Assembly (NCBI GenBank): GCA_034521755.1
Contig: JAXHMB010000004.1
Span: 372,001-436,000 of the forward strand
Reading direction: 5' to 3'
Length of the DNA: 64,000 nt
DNA from: JAXHMB01 sp034521755
GTDB lineage: Bacteria; Bacteroidota; Rhodothermia; Balneolales; Balneolaceae
Part shown: one piece after another, positions 43,668 to 53,033 of the stretch
How positions within the stretch are numbered: position 1 is the stretch's first letter
Layout: every line of letters starts with the position of its first letter
Made by a program: the position numbers and the translations under genes
The notes under the pieces: model-generated
Databases searched by the model: none
Told to the model about the DNA's origin: nothing
What the model saw: only the letters and a program-made list of their open reading frames with translations

Positions 43668-43836
43668 CTATAGATGTTTACACGTAAATTTATGGCTGAT
43701 ATTACATCTCTTTCAGTAAAAAAAGAAATTAAACGCTGTTTTAACAGTTTAAAATCAGTTTTAATAATTATATTCATGTTTATCAGAGAGTTTTATACAT
43801 TAGGAAAAATACTATCAGCCTTTTTATCAGGATACT

Positions 43837-44382
43837 ATGGATTACGCCGACTTGGTTGAAGCGCTCAAAAAAAATGATTCATCAAAGGTAAATGAGCATT
43901 TGAGCACGCTCATTCCACGACTTCACCGCTTCCTTACCATTCACATGAATGCCTCTAGGCAGGATGCCGAAGACTGCGCCCAGGAAACACTGCTTCTAAC
44001 ACTTGAAGCTATTAATGACGACCGGATTAAAAATCCGGAACGTATTCTATCCTATATGCTTACTTCTTGTAAAAACAACTATTTAAAGATAATAAGTAAA
44101 GATAAAGAACAGAATTACGAGGATGTGCCTGAAGAGCAACATCATCAGCCCGGGCAATTAAAGGCAATGCTCGATGAAGAACGAAAATCTTTGCTTGAAT
44201 GGTGTATGGAACAGCTTAAAGATGAATATAAAAAGTTCATGGAATACTGGTTTACTGATCCCGGTATGGAGGCAGAAAAAGTCGCTGATAAATTTGATTT
44301 GAGTTTAAGCAATACATGGACACGAAAGCATCGCATTATTAAACAACTAAATGAATGTTATCAGGAAAAAAGTGAACTTTAA
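43837..44382 (+). CDS. ECF-like sigma factor near the CHAT gene
   Basis: 181 residues. Region 2: HRFLTIHMNASRQDAEDCAQ, then ETLLLTLEAI; region 4: EKVADKFDLSLSNTWTRKHR then IIKQLNECY. The first part has an extended spacer and the region-4 HTH is atypical, so this belongs to the less common sigma-70-like group rather than a standard ECF. Its stop is followed by a pair of palindromic sites and the TPR membrane gene. A likely role is control of its own operon and of the CHAT gene. Confidence 0.75.
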   Translation: MDYADLVEALKKNDSSKVNEHLSTLIPRLHRFLTIHMNASRQDAEDCAQETLLLTLEAINDDRIKNPERILSYMLTSCKNNYLKIISKDKEQNYEDVPEEQHHQPGQLKAMLDEERKSLLEWCMEQLKDEYKKFMEYWFTDPGMEAEKVADKFDLSLSNTWTRKHRIIKQLNECYQEKSEL

Positions 44383-44422
44383 TTTGTAAGGAATGGTCTC
44401 TTTGTCGGTCTTACACGTGTAC

Positions 44423-44453
44423 ACATGATGTAAAGTGGAACTATACATCATGT
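44423..44453. promoter_or_regulatory. two ACATSATGTA-type palindromic sites
   Basis: ACATGATGT (44423-44431) and ACATCATGT (44445-44453) are odd-length palindromes differing only at the centre, 22 bp apart (two helix turns). The outer sequences also form a 10-bp inverted repeat (ACATGATGTA / TACATCATGT). They lie 25 bases before the TPR gene start, a position suited to a repressor or to an RNA hairpin. Confidence 0.55.
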
Positions 44454-44477
44454 AAGCATATAAAATAGGAGATAGCC

Positions 44478-45296
44478 ATGAACAATAATTCAAGAGATAT
44501 CAACTTAGAAAAACAAATTGACGCCTATATAAAAGGCAATCTTTCAGAAGACGAGGTAGATCAACTTTGGGTAGAGCTGCTTAAAAACCCGGAATACATT
44601 GACCTCCTTGAAACAGAGATCGCTGTTAAAAGGGTTTTTGAAGAACGTAAAAGAAACGAAGCCCAAAAACCGACTACTCCTATTTCTACACTCAGAAAAT
44701 CATGGAAATGGGTTGCTGCAGCTGCCTCTGTAGCTATTTTAGTTATTGCAATTAATCTATTAAAAGTAGATTCAGAGCAAAATCTTCAAGGGCTGGCTTT
44801 ATCGGACATCAACATAGCCGAAAACCTGGCTTCGCCGGATGTACTGAGAAATCAAAAAGAGCGTTTGGGCGATGCAGACTCTTTGCTGAATATTGGGTTC
44901 AGAGCCGCCGTGTCAGGAGAAATTTCCAAAGCACTAGAATTATACCAAGAGGTCATTGAAAACTATCAAAATGAACCTGCAGCTGCTCAAGCCTATCTAA
45001 ATATTGGTATTATCAAATACAATTCCGGCGACTATGAGGAGGCTTCAAAAGCTTTCAATAATGCTCTGAAAAAGGATACCAAAGAACAGCTCTTCAAGGA
45101 AAAAGCCAATTGGTACCTTGGCAATGCCTATATCAATTTAAATCGCCTGGAAGAAGCCAGAAAAGTTATTCACAAAACCTATACGCTAGATGGTATCTAT
45201 CGGAAAGCTGCATTTCGCCTGTTGCGTAAAATTGACTATGAGTTAGGCAATGTCGATTTCGACAACTTCGATGAGCAAATTAAAGAAGGCAAATAA
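44478..45296 (+). CDS. membrane TPR protein with anti-sigma-like N-terminus
   Basis: 272 residues. N-terminal cytoplasmic part (about 1-75) with EKQIDAYIKGNLSEDEVDQL, then WVELLKNPEYIDLLETEIA resembles anti-sigma N-terminal domains; one membrane helix (about 76-97, KSWKWVAAAASVAILVIAIN); then two or three periplasmic TPRs (QAYLNIGIIKYNSGDYEEAS, EKANWYLGNAYINLNRLEEA). The preceding sigma-factor gene ends 95 bases upstream, and the CHAT-TPR protein encoded nearby is also periplasmic. I infer an anti-sigma factor that receives periplasmic input. Shine-Dalgarno AGGAGA precedes ATG. Confidence 0.7.
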   Translation: MNNNSRDINLEKQIDAYIKGNLSEDEVDQLWVELLKNPEYIDLLETEIAVKRVFEERKRNEAQKPTTPISTLRKSWKWVAAAASVAILVIAINLLKVDSEQNLQGLALSDINIAENLASPDVLRNQKERLGDADSLLNIGFRAAVSGEISKALELYQEVIENYQNEPAAAQAYLNIGIIKYNSGDYEEASKAFNNALKKDTKEQLFKEKANWYLGNAYINLNRLEEARKVIHKTYTLDGIYRKAAFRLLRKIDYELGNVDFDNFDEQIKEGK

Positions 45297-45373
45297 AGCC
45301 TTCGAATCTTTGCTAATTATGAGTTAATTTCTATACTCAACATACTGGAAATTTACTCTTAGCAACTCATATT

Positions 45374-46375
45374 TTGCAGAACCCTTTACTTGATGCTTCG
45401 GACAACGATCAGGCCTTTGAGCAGACGGTTCGCCCCCGTAATATTGAAGAGTTTGTAGGGCAAAAAAAGGTCATTCGAAATCTTTCGGTATTTATCAAAG
45501 CCGCAAAGAAAAGAGAAGAGGCTCTTGATCACGTAATTTTATCGGGCCCTCCCGGGCTGGGTAAAACAACTCTTGCCTATATTATTGCTCATGAAATGGG
45601 TGTGCAAATTAAGCCCACAACCGGACCTGTTTTAGAAAAGCCGGGCGATCTCGCAGGTATGCTTACCAATCTTGAGGAGGGGGATGTGCTCTTCATTGAT
45701 GAAATACATCGGCTCAACCCGGTGATAGAAGAGTATCTCTATTCAGCTATGGAAGATTATAAACTGGATATTGTAATTGACTCCGGACCCAATGCGCGAA
45801 GTATTCAGATTGAGCTCAATAACTTTACGCTGGTAGGTGCTACTACGCGAAAAGGATTACTTACTGCCCCGCTTCGGGCTCGCTTTGGCATTGACATGCG
45901 CCTCGATTACTACGATGTAGAACTGCTGCAGCGCATTGCCCTGCGAACAGCTTCTATTCTAAATATGGGAATAACCGAAACAGGTGCTCATGAAATTGCA
46001 CGTCGCAGTCGGGGCACTCCTCGCATTGTGAATAAGCTGCTTCGCAGAACGCGCGACTTTGCCCAGGTAGATGGCAAAGATACTATTACAGATGAAATTG
46101 CGGATACAGCTCTTAATGCCCTTGATGTAGATAACAATGGCTTTGATGAAATGGACATTCGTATCCTCCGCGCTATCATAGAAAACTACAAAGGTGGTCC
46201 CGTGGGGCTAAGCACACTGGGTGTTGCTGTGGGAGAGGACAAGGGAACCATCGAAGAAGTATATGAGCCTTTTCTCATCAAAGAAGGTTTCTTACAACGT
46301 ACCCCAAAAGGCAGAGTAGCCACTTCCAAAGCCTTTGAATATTTGGGGATTCCTAAAGATTCGGAAGAATCCTGA
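45374..46375 (+). CDS. ruvB: Holliday junction branch-migration ATPase RuvB
   Basis: 333 residues, TTG start at 45374 (no in-frame ATG upstream; the product then begins QNPLLDASDNDQAFEQTVRP). Walker A ILSGPPGLGKTTLAYIIAHE, Walker B DVLFIDEIHRL, sensor 1 LVGATTRKGLLTAPLRARFG and the C-terminal winged helix GPVGLSTLGVAVGEDKGTIE are all intact. RuvB drives RuvA-bound junction migration during recombination and repair. No ruvA or ruvC is adjacent. Confidence 0.95.
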   Translation: MQNPLLDASDNDQAFEQTVRPRNIEEFVGQKKVIRNLSVFIKAAKKREEALDHVILSGPPGLGKTTLAYIIAHEMGVQIKPTTGPVLEKPGDLAGMLTNLEEGDVLFIDEIHRLNPVIEEYLYSAMEDYKLDIVIDSGPNARSIQIELNNFTLVGATTRKGLLTAPLRARFGIDMRLDYYDVELLQRIALRTASILNMGITETGAHEIARRSRGTPRIVNKLLRRTRDFAQVDGKDTITDEIADTALNALDVDNNGFDEMDIRILRAIIENYKGGPVGLSTLGVAVGEDKGTIEEVYEPFLIKEGFLQRTPKGRVATSKAFEYLGIPKDSEES

Positions 46376-46410
46376 TCCTTTTATTAAATAAGCCGCTGTT
46401 TAATAGAGCA

Positions 46411-46418
46411 TAATTTTG
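46411..46418 (+). promoter_or_regulatory. candidate -7 box (TAATTTTG) before metK
   Basis: TAATTTTG, TAnnTTTG-type, 51 bases before the metK start codon. No clear -33 box. Confidence 0.4.
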
Positions 46419-46461
46419 TAATTTCACGCTTCATAAAATTTTAGCTTAGAATCTGTTTTAC

Positions 46462-47610
46462 ATGAAAAATCTTTTTACGTCCGAATCTGTATCCGAAGGA
46501 CATCCTGATAAAATATCTGATCAAATCTCTGACGCCATTCTTGATGCCATGCTTGCCAAGGATCCAGAATCGCGCGTTGCAGTTGAAACACTGGTAACGA
46601 CCGGACTGGCTGTAATCTCTGGAGAGGTGAGAACCGACGCTTATGTTGAAGTTCAGGAACTGGTAAGAAAAGTTATAAGAGAAATTGGCTACACAAAAAC
46701 CAGCTACCGGTTTGATTCTGATTCTTGCGGTGTGCTTACGACGATACATCAGCAAAGCCCGGATATTGCACAAGGCGTTGATGAAGGAGAGGGTAAAAAG
46801 ATGGGTGCGGGCGACCAGGGCATGATGTTTGGGTATGCATGCAAAGAAACAGATACTTATATGCCTATGACATTACAGTATGCGCACGATTTATTGCGCG
46901 AGCTGGCACGCATTCGCAAAAAGACAGCGCTGATGCCTTATCTTGCTCCGGATAGCAAAAGCCAGGTAACGGTTGAATATGATGAGGCAGGTACTCCAAA
47001 ACGCATAGATACGATTGTTGTATCTACTCAGCATGACGAGGGTGTAGAACAACATCAAATAAAATCAGACTTAAAAAAGCATCTTATTCCAGAAGTAATT
47101 GATGAGTCACTCATGGATGCTGATACTATTCTTCATGTAAACCCAACGGGGAAATTTGTTATAGGTGGTCCACATGGAGACACCGGGCTTACCGGGCGTA
47201 AGATAATCGTTGATACCTATGGGGGACGAGGCGGCCACGGTGGTGGTGCATTCTCAGGAAAAGATCCATCCAAAGTAGACCGAAGTGCGGCTTATGCTTC
47301 GAGACATATAGCCAAAAATATTGTAGCGGCCGGACTTGCTGACGAATGTCTGGTACAGCTCGCTTATGCTATTGGAATTCCTGAACCGGTTTCTATTAAT
47401 ATGAATACGTATGGTACCGGAACGGTAGATGACATGGCATTGGCTGATGCAGTTAAAAGAACCTTCGATTGTACTCCGGGCGGAATTATTGACCGATTTG
47501 ACCTTAAACGGCCTATTTACAGAAAAACTGCTGCCTATGGGCATTTTGGGAGAGATGAATTCCCATGGGAACAGCTGGATTATATAGATAAGATTCAGAA
47601 TGCTCTATAA
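46462..47610 (+). CDS. metK: S-adenosylmethionine synthetase
   Basis: 382 residues, normal length. Motifs: FTSESVSEGHPDKISDQISD (ATP), GAGDQGMMFGYACKETD, VIDESLMDADTILHVNPTGK, and the glycine-rich GGRGGHGGGAFSGKD loop with catalytic lysine. Reaction: methionine plus ATP gives S-adenosylmethionine, pyrophosphate and phosphate. No adjacent methionine-cycle gene. A bidirectional terminator follows, shared with the convergent M14 peptidase gene. Confidence 0.97.
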   Translation: MKNLFTSESVSEGHPDKISDQISDAILDAMLAKDPESRVAVETLVTTGLAVISGEVRTDAYVEVQELVRKVIREIGYTKTSYRFDSDSCGVLTTIHQQSPDIAQGVDEGEGKKMGAGDQGMMFGYACKETDTYMPMTLQYAHDLLRELARIRKKTALMPYLAPDSKSQVTVEYDEAGTPKRIDTIVVSTQHDEGVEQHQIKSDLKKHLIPEVIDESLMDADTILHVNPTGKFVIGGPHGDTGLTGRKIIVDTYGGRGGHGGGAFSGKDPSKVDRSAAYASRHIAKNIVAAGLADECLVQLAYAIGIPEPVSINMNTYGTGTVDDMALADAVKRTFDCTPGGIIDRFDLKRPIYRKTAAYGHFGRDEFPWEQLDYIDKIQNAL

Positions 47611-47626
47611 CCCATAATTTTCATAG

Positions 47627-47663
47627 AAAAAGGCGCTGCTCATAATTGACCAGCGCCTTTTTT
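47627..47663. terminator. bidirectional rho-independent terminator
   Basis: AAAAAGGCGCTG (47627-47638) pairs with CAGCGCCTTTTTT (47651-47663) around a 12-base loop. The A-tract and T-tract let it serve both metK (plus) and the convergent M14 gene (minus). Confidence 0.85.
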
Positions 47664-47679
47664 ATGTCTTCTTTTAATG

Positions 47680-50295
47680 CTAATTCGCTGAACTTCCGCT
47701 AATGGTCTGCCCAAAGAAGATAGCATTCAGGAATAGCTTGTTGGTACCGAACCAGAAGGCACGGAAGTTGGGATTGTCCGTCATGGTAATAACCCTTCCG
47801 CCACCGAGGCGACTTACAACAATTGCAGCCGTGCCATTGAGCTTCTCTAAATTCTCCTCAGAAATATAGCCGCTTGCTAGTGCATCATCAGTATAATAGA
47901 GCGGCGTTGCATATGGGTTTTCTGCTTTCTGCATAAACAGAGTGCTATTGCGGAAAACAGTCAGGTCATCATCGTTATAACCATAACCCAGGGGATGAGT
48001 GAGGTCGAGCTTGGCATTAAAAATAGACCCGCCAATATATTGTGCTCCTTGTTCACGGTCTTGCTGGACATAAGGCTTTGGCTTCACTTCTTTGTCTGTA
48101 CTGTCCTCTTCTTCTGAAGAAACATATTCAAAATTCGCCAGTCCCTGACTTTTCGCCCAGCTGTTAGCATACTTTGTAGTAATTAGTGTGCCGCCATTGC
48201 GAACCCACTCTTTAATCTTGTTAACAGTGCTTTCCGAAAGATCTCCATAGCCTCCGTTAACCATCACTATTACATTATAGCGTGAAATATTAGCATAAGA
48301 CAAACGATCTTTACTAAGAAGAGTTGGCGTCATGTCATACCGCTGATCCAGCAAGTGCCAGGCTTCTCCTACTTCGTAGCTGCTGGTTCCGTCTCCTGCA
48401 AGAATTGCAACATTGGGAGTTTCAAGATTCTCAAAATTGTTGCTGCCAAGATCCATGCCCGCAGGAGTGAGGCCGGAACTCACTGCATAAACAGTAACGC
48501 CATCTTCCTGAGCAGCACGTCGTGCAAGCTCGTGAATTTTATCACGGTCAACCTGCTGAGGACCCAATGCAACCATAATAGAGCCATAGTCAAACTCTTG
48601 GGCACCGCCTTCAACAATAGCTGTAAATGGCTTCGCTGCTACCTTTGCACGAATACCCTGGCTCAGCATTCTATAAAGTGAGCGGGGAGCATAATACTCG
48701 TCCCATTCAAAAATATATGCGTAATCACTTTCGCCGCCTACAACTTCACCCTCGGGAAATTGGGGCATTCCCTCAACTTCTGCTCCTAATAGATTATTAC
48801 TGTAATCCCGGCTTTCGAGCTCTGCAAAAGGCAGGTTGAAAGCATAGGGCATAGTCCATGTAGACACATCATAAAAAAGGCTGTCGGTAAAAGTGGTTCG
48901 CCGTTCAAAAAGGGCTTCAATAAATCGGTGCTGTTTTTGATCTGTTGGGACAATAAATGATGACCCTGCCTGAAAACTTTCTCCATCAGATACTATGTTT
49001 TGAGCCAGCTCATGTACTTTTATATTATGGCGACGCAGCATTTCTGTAAAGTGATAGGTTCTGGCCTGGTCCGCAGATTCGCCATACACATAACCTTTAA
49101 TATCGCTTCGTGATGCTTCGTTTGCTGCCTCTTTGAAGAACTGGCGCTGGTAGTTCAAAATATCTACACGCAGGCTTTGGGCTGCTTCTAATGTAGACAG
49201 TGATGAAATAAACTGGTTCTTTATGGTAAATGGGAATTTCAGATCACCATGAATACTCTCTTGTACATGTCCGCGAGAACTGGCTTGTTCAAACAGGATT
49301 CCAATACCTCCGTTGATATCCGGGTAGGTTGAACCCTTGCCATAGTAAAAATCATCAAAGCTTTCTTCAGAATAATAGAGCCGTTGATCTTCATCGAAGA
49401 ACTCTGCGTGATACTCAGAAATAGCCATCGTCAGCTTTTGGTTCTGACTTGGTGTAAGCGGATGGGTGCGGGATTGAATACCGGGTTGAAAGAAAAAAGT
49501 AGAATTTGTACCCATCTCATGGTGGTCTGTCAAAATATTGGGCTTCCATTCATGCAGGGTGTTGATTCGTCCCTGGCTTTCTGGGTGCTGAACCAGCATC
49601 CAGTCGCGGTTGAGGTCAAACCAATAATGGTTGGTACGACCACCCGGCCATTCTTCATTTTGCTCCATATTATTCGGGTCGGCCACCAGGTTTTTGCTCT
49701 TGTGTGTATTAGCCCAGTCTGCAAAACGGTTTAACCCGTCCGGGTTTAGACTCGGATCCAAAAGGACAACTGTGTTGTTCAACATTTCTTCAATTTCAGC
49801 ACCCTGTGCAGCTGCAAGATAGTACGCAAATACCAAGGATGCATTGGATCCACTTGGCTCATTACCATGAATGCTGTATCCCATGTACAAAACGATGGGC
49901 ATTTCTTCGGTATTTAAATTATCAGACTGGGAGGCATCCGTCAGCGCCACATGATTTTTTCTAATCTGCTCAATATTGGATTGATTGGATGGAGATGTAA
50001 CCGTCAGATACAGCATCGGGCGATTTTCATACGTGCGGGCATATTCTTTTATGCTGATACGATCAGAAGCCTCAGCCACAGCATACATGTATTTTACCAG
50101 CTGATCGTGCCGGACATGCCATTCGCCCGGGTGCATATCTATAACTTCTTGTGGAGTTGGAATAGAAGAATCAAAAGTCACATTATCAGGCAAATAATAA
50201 TCCATATCCGCAACAGCAGCTTCCGGATTTTGTGCCATAGTTACTCCTGCCATCAAAAACAGGCAAAGGGCCAACAGGTATTTAAATCTTTTCAT
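47680..50295 (-). CDS. exported M14-family zinc carboxypeptidase-like protein
   Basis: 871 residues. Signal peptide (LLALCLFLMAGVTMAQ); the M14 domain (about 55-390) has zinc ligands His143 and Glu146 in GYSIHGNEPSGSNASLVFAY, then LLDPSLNPDGLNRFADWANT and the downstream DHHEMGTNSTFFFQPGI. The C-terminal half resembles glutamine-amidotransferase-like folds (ADVIVMVNGGYGDLSESTV, KEWVRNGGTLITTKYANSW), common in Bacteroidota-type M14 proteins. Role: periplasmic or outer-membrane peptide cleavage. Its own terminator is shared with metK. Confidence 0.88.
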   Translation of the reverse strand: MKRFKYLLALCLFLMAGVTMAQNPEAAVADMDYYLPDNVTFDSSIPTPQEVIDMHPGEWHVRHDQLVKYMYAVAEASDRISIKEYARTYENRPMLYLTVTSPSNQSNIEQIRKNHVALTDASQSDNLNTEEMPIVLYMGYSIHGNEPSGSNASLVFAYYLAAAQGAEIEEMLNNTVVLLDPSLNPDGLNRFADWANTHKSKNLVADPNNMEQNEEWPGGRTNHYWFDLNRDWMLVQHPESQGRINTLHEWKPNILTDHHEMGTNSTFFFQPGIQSRTHPLTPSQNQKLTMAISEYHAEFFDEDQRLYYSEESFDDFYYGKGSTYPDINGGIGILFEQASSRGHVQESIHGDLKFPFTIKNQFISSLSTLEAAQSLRVDILNYQRQFFKEAANEASRSDIKGYVYGESADQARTYHFTEMLRRHNIKVHELAQNIVSDGESFQAGSSFIVPTDQKQHRFIEALFERRTTFTDSLFYDVSTWTMPYAFNLPFAELESRDYSNNLLGAEVEGMPQFPEGEVVGGESDYAYIFEWDEYYAPRSLYRMLSQGIRAKVAAKPFTAIVEGGAQEFDYGSIMVALGPQQVDRDKIHELARRAAQEDGVTVYAVSSGLTPAGMDLGSNNFENLETPNVAILAGDGTSSYEVGEAWHLLDQRYDMTPTLLSKDRLSYANISRYNVIVMVNGGYGDLSESTVNKIKEWVRNGGTLITTKYANSWAKSQGLANFEYVSSEEEDSTDKEVKPKPYVQQDREQGAQYIGGSIFNAKLDLTHPLGYGYNDDDLTVFRNSTLFMQKAENPYATPLYYTDDALASGYISEENLEKLNGTAAIVVSRLGGGRVITMTDNPNFRAFWFGTNKLFLNAIFFGQTISGSSAN

Positions 50296-50377
50296 AATTT
50301 GTTCTTTTCAGGTTTAAATTTGCTTTAATAAGCCAAACGAGTGATACAGTGTAAAGAATAAGATTGAAAAATGTTTT

Positions 50378-50402
50378 AAAAAAGACGCCCTTTGCGGACA
50401 CC
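50378..50402 (-). terminator. terminator downstream of the baeRF gene
   Basis: On the minus strand GGTGTCC pairs with GGGCGTC (all pairs Watson-Crick or G-U) around GCAAA, followed by a run of six T. It lies 31 bases past the baeRF stop, separating it from the M14 gene. Confidence 0.7.
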
Positions 50403-50432
50403 TTTTTCTGTGTGGCTAAAATTTGTTACTGG

Positions 50433-51572
50433 TCAATACCTGAATATAGCTGCTACAAAAGATCCATTAGGCATCTCTTGTTTGTCTAAGGCATATACAT
50501 TGCCGCCTTGCGACATCGTTTTTATTGCAGCCATGTTTATAAGGTCGTGTTCTCCTGCCTGTTGCTTGCTACTATGGTGAACGGTATCTCGTTCTTGATC
50601 AAACCAGCCCCAGCTCTGTTCGCCAATAGGTACAAACAGAGAATCCACTTTACCATAATAAGAAGCCTCCACAATATGAGTGAGGTTATCTGAGTGTTTG
50701 TCACTGCCGGTCAGGTCACCAAAGCGATCAATATCAGAGTACATGTCTTTGAGAAAATAAGATTTTATTATTTTCCATCCTTCCTGATTTATTTCATCAT
50801 CACTAAGCGGATCAGGATTAGAGTCAATTGTATTTTCCATTAAGCGACCATAGTGATTTACCTTTTTATAGATAGCAATGGCTTCATTTACACCAGCCAA
50901 GATTAATGGATCGTTTAGATTTCGCAATTTTACAGTAACTTCATTTTCTATCCTCTTAAAAAAGTTTACAATTTCTTCTGTATCGGTTTCATTACTGCCA
51001 CCCTGCCCGTGAAATATCGCTTGTCCTTTGCCTTGACCTGAGTGATGTTGTAAGTGGCTTTCATTAACATCAAACTTCAAAAACTCTTCAAGACTGGTCG
51101 GCATATCTTCAAGTTCTATAGGAGTAACAGACTCACGGGTACAGCGTAACAATTTAACTTCCTTTTGGCTCAGGGCCAGAATACAGTAGGTACCATCTAA
51201 TGTTATCATCGGCAGCAAAGGAGTAATTAAAAAATGATCTTCAACCAGTACCTGCTCCGAAAATTCAATAGGTACCCGGTAATACTCAAAATCGTTTTTT
51301 GTAATAAATATGGCTAATCCCTTGTCATTATGCCGCCAAAAAGAGGGTTTGTCCAACAGCTGACGAGTATCCCTTAATAATTCTTCAATCTCAGAAGGGG
51401 GAACTTCATATTCTTGTAACTGCTCTTCAGCTTTTTTCAACAAATTCTTTAACCGGATGGGATCTTGCTGTACTTCTTTTCCCTTCTTATGAGTAGGCAA
51501 ATAAATGGAAATGCTTGGGTTGTCTGCTCTATTAATAAGTTCTAAAATGGTGTTTCTTGTAATCATAAGCAC
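50433..51572 (-). CDS. baeRF-family (bacterial archaeo-eukaryotic release-factor-like) protein
   Basis: 379 residues. The N-terminal domain (ISIYLPTHKKGKEVQQDPIR, KGLAIFITKNDFEYYRVPIE) and the eRF1-like domains (TVKLRNLNDPLILAGVNEAI, DRFGDLTGSDKHSDNLTHIV) fit the baeRF group, which includes families suspected in ribosome rescue or conflict. A conserved GGQ-like element is not evident, so peptidyl-tRNA hydrolysis is unproven. Terminator follows. It is divergent from the Nramp-like gene. Confidence 0.75.
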   Translation of the reverse strand: MLMITRNTILELINRADNPSISIYLPTHKKGKEVQQDPIRLKNLLKKAEEQLQEYEVPPSEIEELLRDTRQLLDKPSFWRHNDKGLAIFITKNDFEYYRVPIEFSEQVLVEDHFLITPLLPMITLDGTYCILALSQKEVKLLRCTRESVTPIELEDMPTSLEEFLKFDVNESHLQHHSGQGKGQAIFHGQGGSNETDTEEIVNFFKRIENEVTVKLRNLNDPLILAGVNEAIAIYKKVNHYGRLMENTIDSNPDPLSDDEINQEGWKIIKSYFLKDMYSDIDRFGDLTGSDKHSDNLTHIVEASYYGKVDSLFVPIGEQSWGWFDQERDTVHHSSKQQAGEHDLINMAAIKTMSQGGNVYALDKQEMPNGSFVAAIFRY

Positions 51573-51748
51573 CTCCGCATATAGTTATATATTTTATGAA
51601 ATATGATAAACATTAGCCGATAAATAAAAATTCACCTGCTCATCAGGGTCTCTATTTTGAAGTCCATCCCTTACCCCAATTTTCGTTATTTAATTTTCGT
51701 TTTAAAATTAGTATATAATTCATCATTCAGGATAAATAAAAATTGCTT

Positions 51749-53029
51749 ATGAGCAAAGACAGGGCAATACCTGCCAACAAGTGGGATGGCATTAAAAAAA
51801 GCATCGGACCGGGATTACTGATGGCGGCAGCGGCCATTGGTGTTTCTCACCTTGTACAATCAACCCGGGCCGGAGCCACCTATGGCTTTGCCTTGGTTTG
51901 GGCAGTAGTACTAGCCAACTTTTTTAAATATCCTTTTTTGGAATTTGGCCCCCGCTATGCTATTGCCACAAAAGAAAGTATGATTGAGGGATATCATCGC
52001 TTAGGCAAATGGGCTATCGGTATTTTTGTGGTATTTACAATTGGAACCATGTTTGCCGTACAAGCCGCGGTGACTATCGTATCAGCCAGCCTTGCTGCAG
52101 AGCTGACCGGAATTGCTTTATCACCGCTTGTATGGAGCGCCATTATTCTGGGTATTTGTATTCTCTTGTTGCTTTCGGGACAATATTCAGTTCTTGACGG
52201 GGCCATAAAGCTGATTATGGCTGTTCTTGCTATATCAACAATTGTAGCACTAATTGCTGCGCTGTTTCAGGGAGAACAGCAAACAATGCCGGCCAATCTA
52301 ACTCCATCGATCTGGAATATTGCAGGTGTTTCCTTTTTGATTGCTTTGATGGGATGGATGCCCATTCCCATTGATGCGGCCGCATGGCATTCTCTTTGGT
52401 CGCTGGAACGTGTTAAGCAAACCAAGTATGAGCCCAAGCTTAAAGAATCTCTTTTTGATTTTAATGTGGGGTATATCGGTGCTGCAGTCCTCTCCCTTGG
52501 TTTCCTTGCGCTTGGTGCTCTTGTAATGTTTGGAAGCGGAGAAGAATATGCAAGCAGTGGAGCTATTTTTGCCGGACAACTTATTAGCCTTTATACTGAA
52601 ACTCTTGGCAACTGGGCATACTTAATTATTACTATTTGTGCATTCACTACCATGTTCAGCACCACGCTTACAGTAACGGATGCCTATCCGCGCGTTTCGC
52701 GCCGCATGCTGGAAGTCCTGCTCCCTCGCAGCTTCTCTAAAAAGGATGACATCGCCCTGTACCGATGGCTGCTAATCGTTATTTCTTTGTTTTCGCTCGG
52801 TGTACTTTATTTCCTTGGCGACCAGTTTACATTAATGATTGATATTGCTACTACTCTTTCATTCCTGACAGCTCCTGTATTGGCTTATATTAATTATAGG
52901 TTGGTTACAGCCGACCATATGCCCGATGATTGCAAGCCAAAACCCTGGCTGAGGCTGCTGAGCTGGAGCGGCATTATTTTCCTCTCAGGTTTTGCCCTCT
53001 TATATATTTACTGGCAAATTCAGTTTTAA
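51749..53029 (+). CDS. Nramp-like divalent-metal transporter (divergent)
   Basis: 426 residues from ATG 51749; TTG 51743 is not needed. Eleven or so membrane helices. Overall order (IGPGLLMAAAAIGVSHLVQS, LEFGPRYAIATKESMIEGYH) is like Nramp/MntH. However the helix-1 metal-binding motif DPGN is replaced by AIGVSH and the helix-6 MPH is WMPIPID, so transport of Mn or Fe is not assured; relatives with such substitutions transport other ions or metals. DUF1697 follows after four bases. No metal regulator is adjacent. Confidence 0.72.
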   Translation: MSKDRAIPANKWDGIKKSIGPGLLMAAAAIGVSHLVQSTRAGATYGFALVWAVVLANFFKYPFLEFGPRYAIATKESMIEGYHRLGKWAIGIFVVFTIGTMFAVQAAVTIVSASLAAELTGIALSPLVWSAIILGICILLLLSGQYSVLDGAIKLIMAVLAISTIVALIAALFQGEQQTMPANLTPSIWNIAGVSFLIALMGWMPIPIDAAAWHSLWSLERVKQTKYEPKLKESLFDFNVGYIGAAVLSLGFLALGALVMFGSGEEYASSGAIFAGQLISLYTETLGNWAYLIITICAFTTMFSTTLTVTDAYPRVSRRMLEVLLPRSFSKKDDIALYRWLLIVISLFSLGVLYFLGDQFTLMIDIATTLSFLTAPVLAYINYRLVTADHMPDDCKPKPWLRLLSWSGIIFLSGFALLYIYWQIQF

Positions 53030-53033
53030 AATT

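Noticed and set aside
43674..43859. 61-residue plus-strand frame before the sigma gene
   Set aside because: It lies in the divergent promoter gap, overlaps the sigma start by 23 bases and is mostly AT-rich low-complexity; no homology is recognised.
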